The notes: a model not told the origin generated them from the letters alone. Shown: positions 1 through 8,640, counted from the first letter of the stretch. The stretch is DNA of 64,000 nt from JBNAGF01 sp049801055 (GCF_049801055.1 NZ_JBNAGF010000005.1:62001-126000); one strand, 5' to 3'. Numbers and translations: made by a program.

Positions 1-1510
1 GTTTCGCACGGTGTGCGGCGGCCCAGTCCAGAGTCTGGTCGAATGGCATCGGTCGGCCAATTCCAAAGCCCTGAACATGCCCGCATCCGAGTTGTGCAAG
101 TACCGCATGTTCGCCCACAGTCTCGACGCCCTCGGCCAGTGTTTCTAGATCAAGCCGCTCTGCCATCGTCAGGATTGCAGTGATCATTCGCTGTTGTTCA
201 GGGTCCCGGTCGGCCTTCATGACAAAAGACCGGTCGATCTTGATGCGTGATATGGCAAAGCGCCGGATTGCCGCGATCGAGGCATGGCCTGTGCCAAAGT
301 CGTCTAGATCAATGCGGCAACCTATCCTGCCCAGTTCCGCGATGTTGCGGGTTATAATATCATCAGGAGTGTCGCTGACAACGGTTTCCAGAACCTCTAT
401 CGACAATCTGTCCGGGGTCAGTTCGAAGCGGTCAAGCTCCCATTGGATGCGCTCGGCAAGGCGCGGGTTCAGGAGTTCCTGGGTAGCGAAGTTGACGCCG
501 ACGCGCGGCACTTCGGCCCCTGCGCTGTCCCATGCCTTGAGGGCGGTCAGGGCATGGTAGAGCATGACCTGTCCCAATCGCTCCATCAGCCCGGCTTCTT
601 CTAGAGCGGGAAGAAACCGATCGGGAGCGATCAGACCGCGTGTCGGATGTGCCCAACGCGCCAGAGCTTCGAAGCCGGTTATGTCGCCGGTATCTGTGGA
701 AATCTGTGGTTGATACCACGGCTGTATCTGGCCGCTTTCCAATGCCGTTTCGATTTCTTCGTGCAGCTCGCTCCGGGCACGGGCCTTGTGCTGCAAATCT
801 GGCGAGAACGCCCGGATGGAGGACGGACCGTGTACGACAGCTTCGTTCAGCGCCGTGGCTGCTGCATCAAGCCATGCCGCACTGTCCTCGCCGGGGCAGA
901 CACTGTGCTGACAGAACCCGATTGAACCGGAAACGTAGACGGACAGCCCATCCAGCGAGACCGGGTCTTCCACCGTGGCCTGAAGCCTGCCGGCCAGCTG
1001 TATGCATAGTTCGAGATCCATTTGTCGGGTGGGCCGCAGGCAAATCGCATACTGGCTGTCGCTCAGCCGGGCGACGGTATCGCCATCCCGGAGGGCTGAC
1101 AGGATGCGCTCTCCCATGCGGCGGGCCACGAGATCTGCAGCGGATCTTCCGTGGGATTTGATTAGGTCATCGAACCCGTCCAGCTCGATCAGGAAACAGG
1201 CTGATCTGAGGCCGTTGGACTGTGCCGCCCTGAAGTCGCGATCCAGCACGATTTCGAATCCATCCCGCATCAACAAGCCAGTGGCCATGTCCCGCAGCAT
1301 CCCATCGCCGGGTGCCGGGCGGCCGAACGCGCCTGTCAGAGCAAAAACAAGCGGCAATCCCAAGGACGTCACGACCAGCGCAGGCTCTCCACCAAACCAG
1401 AAGGCGCCCAAGGTTATGGCCGGAAGGAAGGCCAGAACCGGCGGGCCGGTCAAAACTGTTGTGAGGTCATGGCGGAGGTGGCTGAGTTTTGCAGACTTGA
1501 CGATTCGCAT
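1..1510 (-). CDS. Cyclic-di-GMP phosphodiesterase, degenerate GGDEF plus EAL domain (partial)
   Basis: This reading frame runs leftward from an ATG at 1510 and is still open at the window edge (503 codons visible). The N-terminus has two hydrophobic segments within about the first 65 residues, so the protein is probably anchored in the inner membrane. A GGDEF-type domain follows (about 75-235). Its signature position near residue 150 reads SDSQY instead of GGDEF, so cyclase activity is probably lost. The EAL domain (about 255 onward) keeps the EAL triad in GFEALARW, the DDFGTG metal motif, KIDRSF and GVET. This predicts an active c-di-GMP phosphodiesterase, with the GGDEF-like half perhaps a GTP sensor. 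The C-terminal end lies outside the window, close to the edge. Confidence 0.88.
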   Translation of the reverse strand, partial: MRIVKSAKLSHLRHDLTTVLTGPPVLAFLPAITLGAFWFGGEPALVVTSLGLPLVFALTGAFGRPAPGDGMLRDMATGLLMRDGFEIVLDRDFRAAQSNGLRSACFLIELDGFDDLIKSHGRSAADLVARRMGERILSALRDGDTVARLSDSQYAICLRPTRQMDLELCIQLAGRLQATVEDPVSLDGLSVYVSGSIGFCQHSVCPGEDSAAWLDAAATALNEAVVHGPSSIRAFSPDLQHKARARSELHEEIETALESGQIQPWYQPQISTDTGDITGFEALARWAHPTRGLIAPDRFLPALEEAGLMERLGQVMLYHALTALKAWDSAGAEVPRVGVNFATQELLNPRLAERIQWELDRFELTPDRLSIEVLETVVSDTPDDIITRNIAELGRIGCRIDLDDFGTGHASIAAIRRFAISRIKIDRSFVMKADRDPEQQRMITAILTMAERLDLETLAEGVETVGEHAVLAQLGCGHVQGFGIGRPMPFDQTLDWAAAHRAK

Positions 1511-1577
1511 GGGTTGACCTTTCACCGTGAACGCTGCGAGCGTTGCGGGAAGGTAGCCCTTGGATCTGACCCCGACG

Positions 1578-2459
1578 TTAACGCAGCTGGGGTATTTGCT
1601 CTGAATTGTCAGGATTTTCCGCGAAGTCCAGCCGGGACTCGCGCTGCAGGCCGGCAAAATCGAACAGTTTTGGATCGAGCAAGTGGGACGGGCGCGCGTT
1701 CATCAGCGCCCGGAACATGACCTGCCGGCGACCCGGGTTGTTTCTCTCCCAACCATCGAGAATCTGCTTCACTTGCTGGCGCTGCAACCCGTCCTGGCTG
1801 CCGCATAGATCACAGGGGATGATCGGGTAATTCATAGATTGCGCGAACTTTTCGCAATCCGCCTCGGCCACGTGGGCAAGCGGGCGATAGACAAACAGAT
1901 CACCCTCTTCGTTCACCAGTTTCGGCGGCATGGTGGCCAGCCGGCCTCCGTGAAAGAGGTTCATAAAAAAGGTTTCGAGAATGTCATCCCTGTGATGGCC
2001 CAAGACCACCGCCGAACAGCCCTCTTCGCGGGCGATGCGGTACAGGTTTCCGCGCCGCAGGCGGGAACAGAGCGCGCAATAGGTCCGCCCTTCCGGCACC
2101 TTGTCCATGACGACCGAATAGGTATCCTGATACTCGATCCGGTGCGGGACACCCATTCGTTCCAGAAACTCGGGCAACACCGTCGCCGGAAAACCGGGTT
2201 GCCCCTGATCGAGATTGCAGGCCAGCAGGTCGACCGGCAACAACCCGCGCCACTTTAGTTCATGCAGGACAGCCAGAAGGGTGTAACTGTCCTTGCCGCC
2301 TGACAGGCAGACCAGCCAGCGTGCGCCGCGCTCGATCATGCCATATTGTTCGACTGCCTCGCGGGTGTAACGCACGATGCGTTTGCGCAGCTTTTTGAAC
2401 TCGGTGGTCGAGGGCGCCCCGGCAAACAGTGGGTGGATATCGGAATCGTTGTCCAGCAT
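1578..2459 (-). CDS. ttcA: tRNA 2-thiocytidine(32) synthetase TtcA
   Basis: The 293-residue product is an adenylating tRNA sulfurtransferase that thiolates cytidine 32 in the anticodon loop. The PP-loop SGGKDS lies at residues 53-58. The iron-sulfur cysteines of the TtcA family are present as CALC (128-131) and CDLC (216-219), followed by a GSQ turn. Length and motif spacing fit TtcA rather than TilS. The gene reads the same way as the ion-channel gene upstream, about 50 bp away, and lies about 70 bp ahead of the EAL gene. Confidence 0.93.
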   Translation of the reverse strand: MLDNDSDIHPLFAGAPSTTEFKKLRKRIVRYTREAVEQYGMIERGARWLVCLSGGKDSYTLLAVLHELKWRGLLPVDLLACNLDQGQPGFPATVLPEFLERMGVPHRIEYQDTYSVVMDKVPEGRTYCALCSRLRRGNLYRIAREEGCSAVVLGHHRDDILETFFMNLFHGGRLATMPPKLVNEEGDLFVYRPLAHVAEADCEKFAQSMNYPIIPCDLCGSQDGLQRQQVKQILDGWERNNPGRRQVMFRALMNARPSHLLDPKLFDFAGLQRESRLDFAENPDNSEQIPQLR

Positions 2460-2510
2460 GGGGCGGCTTTACTGGAACAGGCACCATCCGACAAGAAGGC
2501 TTGCACAGGC

Positions 2511-3017
2511 CTAGCCGTGACCAGGGCCGTGGTTGCGCGAGTAAACGCCCACTGCTGCTGCCACGAACAAACCCAGTAGAATGTAACCGCAAATCGCTTC
2601 GGCGACGGAAATGGCCCGGCAGTACCCGACGGGCTGGAGGTCTCCGAACCCAAGTGTGGTGAACGTCACGTAGCTGAAATAGAGCACGTCATTGGGCTGT
2701 TTCGCGCCCAGAACACAAAGGTCGTAGTAGCCAAAAGACCCATAAACAGCAGCAAACAGAAATGGGACAACCTGAATGAAGGAAACGCCCATCAGGATCA
2801 GTTTCGACCTCGCGCGGCTGGCCTTGGTCGAGTAGAGCCAGAGCTGTATCAGCACAAAGATCGACAATCCCATCGTCGACAAGGCGCCTGCCGTATCGCC
2901 AGCCTTTTCGTCGCTCAGATGTGATAAGGCATAAAATGCGCCACTACTGATCAGGATCATCGCGAAAGCGATGGACATTGTCAGCATCAGTTCGCTGCGT
3001 GTGCTCTCGGGCATCAT
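2511..3017 (-). CDS. Two-pore-domain-type potassium/ion channel protein
   Basis: The 168-residue membrane protein has about four hydrophobic segments. Before the last one lies a pore-loop and selectivity-filter motif, TTLGFGD, at residues 120-126 (TVGYGD in classical potassium channels). The match is to the Ion_trans_2 fold, but a Leu replaces Val and Phe replaces Tyr in the filter, so ion selectivity cannot be assigned. No cytoplasmic RCK domain is encoded. The protein is short and would have to assemble as an oligomer. Confidence 0.75.
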   Translation of the reverse strand: MMPESTRSELMLTMSIAFAMILISSGAFYALSHLSDEKAGDTAGALSTMGLSIFVLIQLWLYSTKASRARSKLILMGVSFIQVVPFLFAAVYGSFGYYDLCVLGAKQPNDVLYFSYVTFTTLGFGDLQPVGYCRAISVAEAICGYILLGLFVAAAVGVYSRNHGPGHG

Positions 3018-3358
3018 CCTGTCTCCGTCAATCTTGCATCACTTTGGCATGAAGCCATTGGGGGTTCAGCAGAAAATGCAGGCAATTCGCCCAAGGGTTC
3101 TCAATGCAGCACCTTCGGGTAGCCCTTGGGTGTCGCATCTGCAAGTTGCTTGGAAGATTTGCCAGTTAGATTCTATCGCGTCGATATCGACCCAAAGTAT
3201 CAGGTATGCAATGCACTCCGTGTTGCTTGGCCCGACAGCTTATGCCCTACAATCGTTGGTACTCCAGAACCTAGCGGTCCAATGCACGCGCGAATTGGCC
3301 ACTTGCCGGAGGTATCGAAACAACCAGAGGAAAGTCGGGATGGCCGTTCGGCCAGCGA
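3018..3358. other. Non-coding spacer of about 340 bp
   Basis: No reading frame here has recognisable composition or a good start site. It separates the channel gene from the last gene of the Rieske/ABC operon, both read leftward, so it should hold the end of that operon's transcript and the channel promoter. I see no clear terminator hairpin. Confidence 0.5.
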
Positions 3359-3937
3359 TCAGTCACCCGTGTAATATCCGATCTGATCGCCGTCGGTGGT
3401 GCAGCCGAGACCGTTCAGCAAACGATTTGAATAGTTGAAATAGGCGCAGACCTGATTGACTTCGAGGATTTCCCCATCATCACATCCTGCGATTTTCAGC
3501 GCTTCGAAATCCGATTCCACCATCTTGCCGACATCGGTGGTGAGTTTCGCCGCGTATCTGAGGAGCGCCAGTTCCTTGCCGTCAAACTCGTCCTCGGGAC
3601 AATGCGCTTTCAAAGCCATGAATATCCGGTCGCTGCGGGGCTGATCTTTCAGCAGATTGCGCACGTTCATGAAATGATGTGTGAGCGAATAGGTGCAGTC
3701 ATTCAGGATCGACGTGTAGCTGGCGACAACTTCCAGAAACCAGAACGGCAGCTTGTTGTCGTCCGAATGCAGGACCGACCGGTATAGGGTGACATGACCG
3801 TTCATCGTTTCCGGACGCAGGGAATGCACCCGCATGACGGTGTCTACGGTGCCGTGGGGTGTTCGCGAATGATCAAGCAGTTCCCTGAGGCGCGGACCCG
3901 CCTCTTCGTCTGTTATCATTTTGATCCAAGCGGTCAT
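3359..3937 (-). CDS. AhpD/carboxymuconolactone decarboxylase-fold protein, altered active site
   Basis: The 192-residue protein has the all-helical AhpD-like (peroxidase-related) pattern. In active members the catalytic helix carries C-x-x-C followed by His. Here it reads C81-T-Y-S84 then L-T-H-H, so the second cysteine is Ser and a normal disulfide relay is not possible. It overlaps the upstream Rieske gene by four bases, so it is the last gene of an operon that also encodes a second CMD-family protein with an intact CxxC. It may be an isomerase/decarboxylase-like partner of the oxygenase rather than a peroxidase; that role is inference. Confidence 0.7.
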   Translation of the reverse strand: MTAWIKMITDEEAGPRLRELLDHSRTPHGTVDTVMRVHSLRPETMNGHVTLYRSVLHSDDNKLPFWFLEVVASYTSILNDCTYSLTHHFMNVRNLLKDQPRSDRIFMALKAHCPEDEFDGKELALLRYAAKLTTDVGKMVESDFEALKIAGCDDGEILEVNQVCAYFNYSNRLLNGLGCTTDGDQIGYYTGD

Positions 3938-5004
3938 GGATTGTCTCCTTGGGCATCCCTCGGCTGTGCTTCAATGGCCTTGGCCACGCGGTTGCGAAAA
4001 CGCATCGCGCCTGCGTCGAGCGCGAGGTTCAGATAGCTGCTCTTACGCCGCGCCATGCCTTTGTGAACAAACTCCAGAACATCCTTGTCTTCCTGAAAGG
4101 CAATTTTTGCGCCTTCGAACATCCGTTCAGACAGGGCGGTGTCATCGGCATGCATGTTCCGATGCTGGAACCAGAAGTATCGGGAAGATGTTCCATCCAC
4201 CGGCGTGATGAAATTGTACGAAATGTTGATGAACGCATTTTCGGACAGCGGCTTGCCGGACCCTCCCTCGCCGGAAGGAGTGTAGACGGACATGTTGATC
4301 GCGGTGGAGGGCAGGCGGCATTCATAGTGCTGTTTGCGGTCGCAGGTCGGTCCGAATGGCAGCATGTCCTTGTAATATGGCGGTGCGGGCTCATCGAGAA
4401 TCCAGCGGGACACGACCACGCCATCGTCGATTTCTTCGAGATCAAGCGGCTTGTTGTCTGTTCCGGCACCCGCAAAGGACGTCAGGTGAACCCATGCGAC
4501 GTGGCTTGGGTCCAGCAGGTTGTCAATGATGTAGAGGTAGTGGCTTTCCATCGCCATCGCGCCTTTAGGCGTTCGGCCCCATTGCCGATTGTCAAAGTTG
4601 GGAATGTTTATGATCCGATTGGGATCCGCATCATCCGGATCACCCATCCACAGCCAGAGAAATCCCCATCGGTCCTCCGCCGGATAGGCGTGAACGGCGG
4701 CGCGCCGGGGCGGATTGTCCAGTTGGGTGGGTGCAATCACGCACTCGCCCGTGCAGTCAAAGGTCAGCCCATGATAGCCGCAGACAACGTGATCGCCCTC
4801 GATTGTCCCGCGCGACAGGGGCAGCTTGCGATGCGGGCAGGCATCCTCCAACGCGACCGGCCGGCCCGCGGTGTCCCGAAACAACACGATTTCTTCGTCG
4901 AGCATTTTCAGGGCCGTCAGTTCACGGCCGAAATCCTCGGACCGGCCCGCAACATACCAACAATCGTGAATGAAGCCGGTCGAGCCCGCCAGATCGGGTC
5001 TCAT
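3934..5004 (-). CDS. Rieske non-haem iron oxygenase, oxygenase component (VanA/phthalate type)
   Basis: The 356-residue protein carries a Rieske [2Fe-2S] site, C56-P-H58 and C75-G-Y-H78. The mononuclear iron site is NLLDPSHVAWVH (D165, H168, H173), typical of vanillate O-demethylase and phthalate dioxygenase oxygenases. Such enzymes hydroxylate or demethylate aromatic or N-methylated substrates and need a separate reductase. None is encoded in this operon; the nearest is at 10675-11739. The gene overlaps both neighbours by four bases, and the operon also encodes an amino-acid-type ABC importer, so the substrate is probably a small polar, amine- or amino-acid-like compound. Confidence 0.88.
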   Translation of the reverse strand: MRPDLAGSTGFIHDCWYVAGRSEDFGRELTALKMLDEEIVLFRDTAGRPVALEDACPHRKLPLSRGTIEGDHVVCGYHGLTFDCTGECVIAPTQLDNPPRRAAVHAYPAEDRWGFLWLWMGDPDDADPNRIINIPNFDNRQWGRTPKGAMAMESHYLYIIDNLLDPSHVAWVHLTSFAGAGTDNKPLDLEEIDDGVVVSRWILDEPAPPYYKDMLPFGPTCDRKQHYECRLPSTAINMSVYTPSGEGGSGKPLSENAFINISYNFITPVDGTSSRYFWFQHRNMHADDTALSERMFEGAKIAFQEDKDVLEFVHKGMARRKSSYLNLALDAGAMRFRNRVAKAIEAQPRDAQGDNP

Positions 5005-5351
5005 GTCGTTGGGCCTTCCTGGGAGTACAGGTCAAACGCCTTCAGCGCCTTGGCGCTGAACGTATATGACGGACCACCACCCATATATGTCGCCATCGCA
5101 AGGGCTTCGCAAAACTCCTCGCGTGTGGCTTCAAGCCTGACCAGAGCCCGAACGTGAAATCCGATGCAACTGTCACAGCGGGTCGCGATGGCTATGCCGA
5201 GGGCCATGAACTCCTTGGTTTTTTCGCTCAGAGCACCTTCGGTTTTTGCTGCTCTGCCCATTATTCCGAACCCGCGCACGGTGTCGGGGATTTCCTTGTT
5301 GAGTGTCGCGATGTTGGCCTCGGTTTCGGCCATGAACTTCTGCCAATCCAT
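5001..5351 (-). CDS. Carboxymuconolactone decarboxylase-family protein (AhpD-like, intact CxxC)
   Basis: The 116-residue protein matches the small CMD/AhpD family. The redox motif C59-D-S-C62 with H66 is followed by the usual helical stretch ending in a Gly-rich turn. These proteins are small thiol peroxidases or ring-lactone decarboxylases. It overlaps the Rieske oxygenase start by four bases and lies 11 bp after the ABC permease, so it belongs to the same transcript. Protection against peroxide leaking from the oxygenase is one plausible role; a step in ring processing is another. Confidence 0.85.
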   Translation of the reverse strand: MDWQKFMAETEANIATLNKEIPDTVRGFGIMGRAAKTEGALSEKTKEFMALGIAIATRCDSCIGFHVRALVRLEATREEFCEALAMATYMGGGPSYTFSAKALKAFDLYSQEGPTT

Positions 5352-5362
5352 GCATACCTCCG

Positions 5363-6130
5363 TCAGATGCGTTCGTCTGATCCCATTTTACGTTCCAGCC
5401 ACCGAACACCGGCGCTGATGATAAGAACTAACACCAGATACTCGACGATAAGTAATGAATAGATTTCCAGCGGGCGATACTCGGTCACGACAAGTTCGTT
5501 GGCTCGGCGCGTCAGTTCCTGCATCCCGATCACAGACGCAAAGGCGCTCATCTTTACGATATAGATGAACTGGTTTGCCAAGGGTGGCAGAATGCGGCGG
5601 ATCGCCTGTGGCAGAACCACGTAGCGCATGGTCTGATAGTAGTTAAGCCCGATCGTCTGGGCCGCCTCGGTTTGCCCCCGCGCGATCGACTGAATGCCGG
5701 ACCGATAGATTTCCGCCGTAAAGGCGCTGTCCGAGATCGCCAGAGTGATGATTGCGCCCCAAAACGGGTCAATCGGTATATTCAGACCCATGGATTTGAA
5801 AATGATCGGCAGCCCGTAAAACACCCAGAACAGCATCGGAAGCAGGGGGATGGACCGGATGAATTCGACGTATATCCGGTTTATCAGGCGCAGCCATCTG
5901 TTGTCGGATTGACCAGGCAGGGCCACCAGCAGGCCGATAACGATCGAGATCGCGGCTGCGATAACCGATATCGCGATCGTCGCACCCATGCCCGAGATCA
6001 GGAATTTGATGTTCGTCCAACCGGCAGGGGTTCTTGGGTCGATCACATACCAGCCCCAATTCGCCGAACCGGAACATCCTGTGAGCAGGAGAGCAACAGG
6101 CAGCAGAAGGATCAGCTTTTTCATCATCAC
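5363..6130 (-). CDS. Polar amino-acid ABC transporter permease (HisM/GlnP family)
   Basis: The 255-residue inner-membrane permease has the EAA loop typical of the family (AAQTIGLNYYQTMRYVVLPQA) and several transmembrane helices. The N-terminus begins with a basic, hydrophobic segment ending in a lipobox-like LLLTGC before the first conserved stretch, an uncommon extension for a permease. It lies 3 bp after the ATPase gene and 11 bp before the CMD gene. Only one permease gene is present, so a homodimer is expected. Confidence 0.9.
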   Translation of the reverse strand: MMMKKLILLLPVALLLTGCSGSANWGWYVIDPRTPAGWTNIKFLISGMGATIAISVIAAAISIVIGLLVALPGQSDNRWLRLINRIYVEFIRSIPLLPMLFWVFYGLPIIFKSMGLNIPIDPFWGAIITLAISDSAFTAEIYRSGIQSIARGQTEAAQTIGLNYYQTMRYVVLPQAIRRILPPLANQFIYIVKMSAFASVIGMQELTRRANELVVTEYRPLEIYSLLIVEYLVLVLIISAGVRWLERKMGSDERI

Positions 6131-6133
6131 CTC

Positions 6134-6874
6134 CTAATGCTGTAGAATCTGACTGAGAAACGTCTGGCAGCGCTGCGTTCTGGGAGCGCCGAAAAACGCG
6201 TCTGGCGAGGCCTTCTCGACGATTTCGCCCTGATCCATGAACACCATCTGATCGGCGACCTTCCGGGCGAAACCCATCTCGTGGGTTACCACAACCATTG
6301 TCATGCCGTCCCGGGCGAGTTCGACCATCACGTCAAGTACTTCGGAGATCATTTCGGGGTCGAGTGCCGATGTCGGCTCGTCAAACAGAAGAACTTTGGG
6401 TTCCATGCACAGCGATCGGGCAATCGCGACCCTCTGCTGCTGTCCCCCAGAAAGCTGTTTGGGCATCTTGTCAGCCTGATCGGGAATGCGAACCCGCTCT
6501 AGATAGTGACGCGCACGGCTTTCGGCCTCGGCCCGGCTCAATCCACGGGCCTTCATCGGCCCAAGTGTCAGATTATCCAGAACGCTCAGATGGGGAAACA
6601 GGTTGAACTGCTGAAAGACCATCCCGACCTCACCCTGAATGGAGGTGACGGATTTCGCGTCGTTGGCCAATTCGTTCCCATAAAGGCGGATAGTGCCCGA
6701 CTGATGCTCTTCCAGCCGGTTTATGCAGCGGACAACGGTGGACTTTCCTGAACCCGAAGGCCCGCAAATAACGACTTTTTCGCCGGCCCCAACGGTCAGA
6801 TTGATGTCTTTGAGAACGTGAAAATCGCCGAACCATTTGTTCACGTCGATCAGCTCTATCGCTGTCTCGCTCAT
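6134..6874 (-). CDS. Polar amino-acid ABC transporter ATP-binding protein (GlnQ/HisP family)
   Basis: The ATPase carries a Walker A motif (GPSGSGKST), the signature LSGGQQQR and Walker B (VLLFDEPTSALDP), followed by the His switch. I place the start at the ATG of MSETAIELI at 6874; a longer frame to 6961 adds 29 residues with no family counterpart. It is the first gene of the leftward transcript and works with the permease at 5363-6130 and the divergently encoded binding protein at 6997-7767. Confidence 0.92.
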   Translation of the reverse strand: MSETAIELIDVNKWFGDFHVLKDINLTVGAGEKVVICGPSGSGKSTVVRCINRLEEHQSGTIRLYGNELANDAKSVTSIQGEVGMVFQQFNLFPHLSVLDNLTLGPMKARGLSRAEAESRARHYLERVRIPDQADKMPKQLSGGQQQRVAIARSLCMEPKVLLFDEPTSALDPEMISEVLDVMVELARDGMTMVVVTHEMGFARKVADQMVFMDQGEIVEKASPDAFFGAPRTQRCQTFLSQILQH

Positions 6875-6918
6875 CCAGCTCCCCGCCCTTTGTTGATGCT
6901 TCAACGCCAGAGCCGAGC

Positions 6919-6947
6919 TTACTTGATTTACGTATCGCCTCAAGTAA
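6919..6947. promoter_or_regulatory. 29-bp inverted repeat between divergent ABC arms (candidate operator)
   Basis: A perfect 8-bp inverted repeat, TTACTTGA-N13-TCAAGTAA, sits midway between the divergent ATPase (6874) and binding-protein (6997) starts. Its centre contains TACGTA. Position and symmetry suit a dimeric repressor or activator controlling both arms. The regulator is unknown; none is encoded between the two arms. Confidence 0.55.
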
Positions 6948-6996
6948 CTATGCTTTGTCAAAGAAAATAATACGCGTCACCAATAGGGGAAATCTC

Positions 6997-7767
6997 ATGA
7001 AACGGCTCTTTAGAACCGCTGCGATTGCAGCAATCGGACTGGCACTTGCGGGGGCGGCCAGCGCGCAATCAGCATTGAATGACATTCTGAACTCGGGGGT
7101 TCTGAAAGTCGGAACAACCGGCGACTGGAATCCGATGACGGTCCGGGATCCGGCCACCAACAGCTACAAGGGATTTGACATCGACATCATGACCGAGCTG
7201 GCCAACGACCTTGGCGTCGAGGTCGAGTTCGTTCCTACCGACTGGAAAACGCTCGTGAATGGAGTGGTGGCAGGCCAGTATCACATCACCGGGTCAGCAT
7301 CAATTTCCCCGCCCCGTATGAAGGCGGCCGGGTTTTCGGAAAGCTATATTTCGGTTGAGATTTTCCCATTCACGACAGCCGAAAAGGCCGGAAACTTCTC
7401 GGGGTATGACTCGATCAACCAGCCGGGCGTGAAAGTAGCAACGACGCTGGGCACGACCTTTGAGAAACTGGTGCGCGAGTGGTTCCCAAACGCCGATATC
7501 AAGGTGGTCGAAGCACCGGCGCGCGGTTATCAGGAAGTTCTGGCGGGCCGGGCGGATGTCTTCATTACCTCCAACATCGAAGGATCGACGCTCGAAGAAA
7601 AATTTGGTGTCGTACGTGTGCCAGAGGCGGGTCCGCGCGCGCCTTCCCCGATCGCCATGCTATTGCCGCAGACCGACCAAGTCTGGATCAACTACGTGAA
7701 CAACTGGGTCAAGCTGAAGACGGCCAAGGGGTTCTTCGAGGAAAACAAGGCCAAGTGGGGCCTGTAA
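6997..7767 (+). CDS. Periplasmic amino-acid-type solute-binding protein (SBP family 3)
   Basis: The start is the ATG at 6997, preceded by AGGGGA. It opens a signal peptide (MKRLFRTAAIAAIGLALAGA, then cleavage near ASA-Q). The mature part has the family 3 fold, with the GDWNPMTVRD substrate loop and GFDIDIMTELANDLGV. Related proteins include cyclohexadienyl dehydratase-like binding proteins. It is transcribed away from its ATPase and permease and ends in a strong terminator, so it can be made in excess over the membrane parts. Confidence 0.9.
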   Translation: MKRLFRTAAIAAIGLALAGAASAQSALNDILNSGVLKVGTTGDWNPMTVRDPATNSYKGFDIDIMTELANDLGVEVEFVPTDWKTLVNGVVAGQYHITGSASISPPRMKAAGFSESYISVEIFPFTTAEKAGNFSGYDSINQPGVKVATTLGTTFEKLVREWFPNADIKVVEAPARGYQEVLAGRADVFITSNIEGSTLEEKFGVVRVPEAGPRAPSPIAMLLPQTDQVWINYVNNWVKLKTAKGFFEENKAKWGL

Positions 7768-7782
7768 CCCAAACAATCAAGG

Positions 7783-7812
7783 CGGCGGACCGAGGATCGG
7801 TCCGCCGTTTTT
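7783..7812 (+). terminator. Rho-independent terminator after the binding-protein gene
   Basis: A perfect 10-bp stem (7783-7792 with 7798-7807), AGGAT loop, is followed by five T. It lies 15 bp after the stop codon at 7767 and before the creatininase gene, so that gene may have its own promoter or depend on read-through. Confidence 0.9.
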
Positions 7813-7860
7813 CCGTGCGGGTGTCGGGTTTTCAGGTTTCAGTTCGGAGAAAGAAGGCAA

Positions 7861-8640
7861 ATGCAGCTTAGCCAGATGACATGGCCGGAGCTGGAGCAGC
7901 GCCTGATCTGCGGTGTCTGTGTCATGTTGCCTATAGGATCAACCGAACAACATGGACCTATGGGGCTGATCGGAACCGATACGATTTGTGCCACAGAAGT
8001 TGCCCGCTGCGCTGCCGACCAGTGTGATGCCATAGTGGCGCCCGAGATCGCCTATACCCCCGCACCGTTCAATACAGCGTTTCCCGGCACGGTTTCCATT
8101 TCACCTGATCTGACGCAGGCCTTGGTTCAGCAAGTGTGCCAAGGACTTCTGGATCAGGGCTTCAAAGGCGTCTTCGTGGTAAACGGGCACGGTGCCAACC
8201 TGGCGCCAATCGCAGCAGCGATTGAAAATTTGCCACTTGGGTCAGTGCAGGTTCAGAGTTGGTGGGCTCCGCGATCTGTCGCCGAGTTGCGGAGCAACAT
8301 GTTCGGAACGTGGGAAGGTATGCACGCCACACCATCCGAAGTTGCGATCACTCAGGCACTGTTTGGTCCAAAGCCTGAAGGGCTGGCATCGTCCCCTCCG
8401 AGAAAGCTGGACCACGAATACATTCGCGCACATAGCGGCGACCGCCACGGCCCACCGGAGCAACATCGTTTGGATTTCCCTGACGGCCGCGTTGGATCGC
8501 ACTCCGCTTTGGCAACGCCGAAATTGGGCGCAGAACTCCTCGCGGCCGCAGCAGCGGCGATTGCAGCGGAGTTCGGTGCGTTTTCCGACAAACGCAAAGA
8601 GAATATGGATCAGGCTACCCGCCCACGTTCGGATAAATAA
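7861..8640 (+). CDS. Creatininase-family amidohydrolase
   Basis: The 259-residue protein has the metal-binding pattern of the creatininase family: E29-Q-H31 in GSTEQHGP, D40 in GTD, and NGHGAN (H110). Family members open cyclic or linear amides, including creatinine and lactam-like compounds. It lies downstream of the binding protein and opposite the Rieske/CMD operon, so hydrolysis of an amide or lactam made from the imported compound is a reasonable guess. Its last 26 bp overlap the convergent CHAP gene. Confidence 0.85.
   Translation: MQLSQMTWPELEQRLICGVCVMLPIGSTEQHGPMGLIGTDTICATEVARCAADQCDAIVAPEIAYTPAPFNTAFPGTVSISPDLTQALVQQVCQGLLDQGFKGVFVVNGHGANLAPIAAAIENLPLGSVQVQSWWAPRSVAELRSNMFGTWEGMHATPSEVAITQALFGPKPEGLASSPPRKLDHEYIRAHSGDRHGPPEQHRLDFPDGRVGSHSALATPKLGAELLAAAAAAIAAEFGAFSDKRKENMDQATRPRSDK

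Noticed and set aside
3949..5157. Long rightward open frame antisense to the Rieske gene
   Set aside because: Its protein has no family pattern; the opposite strand encodes a complete Rieske oxygenase with all iron ligands. High-GC codon bias opens antisense frames.
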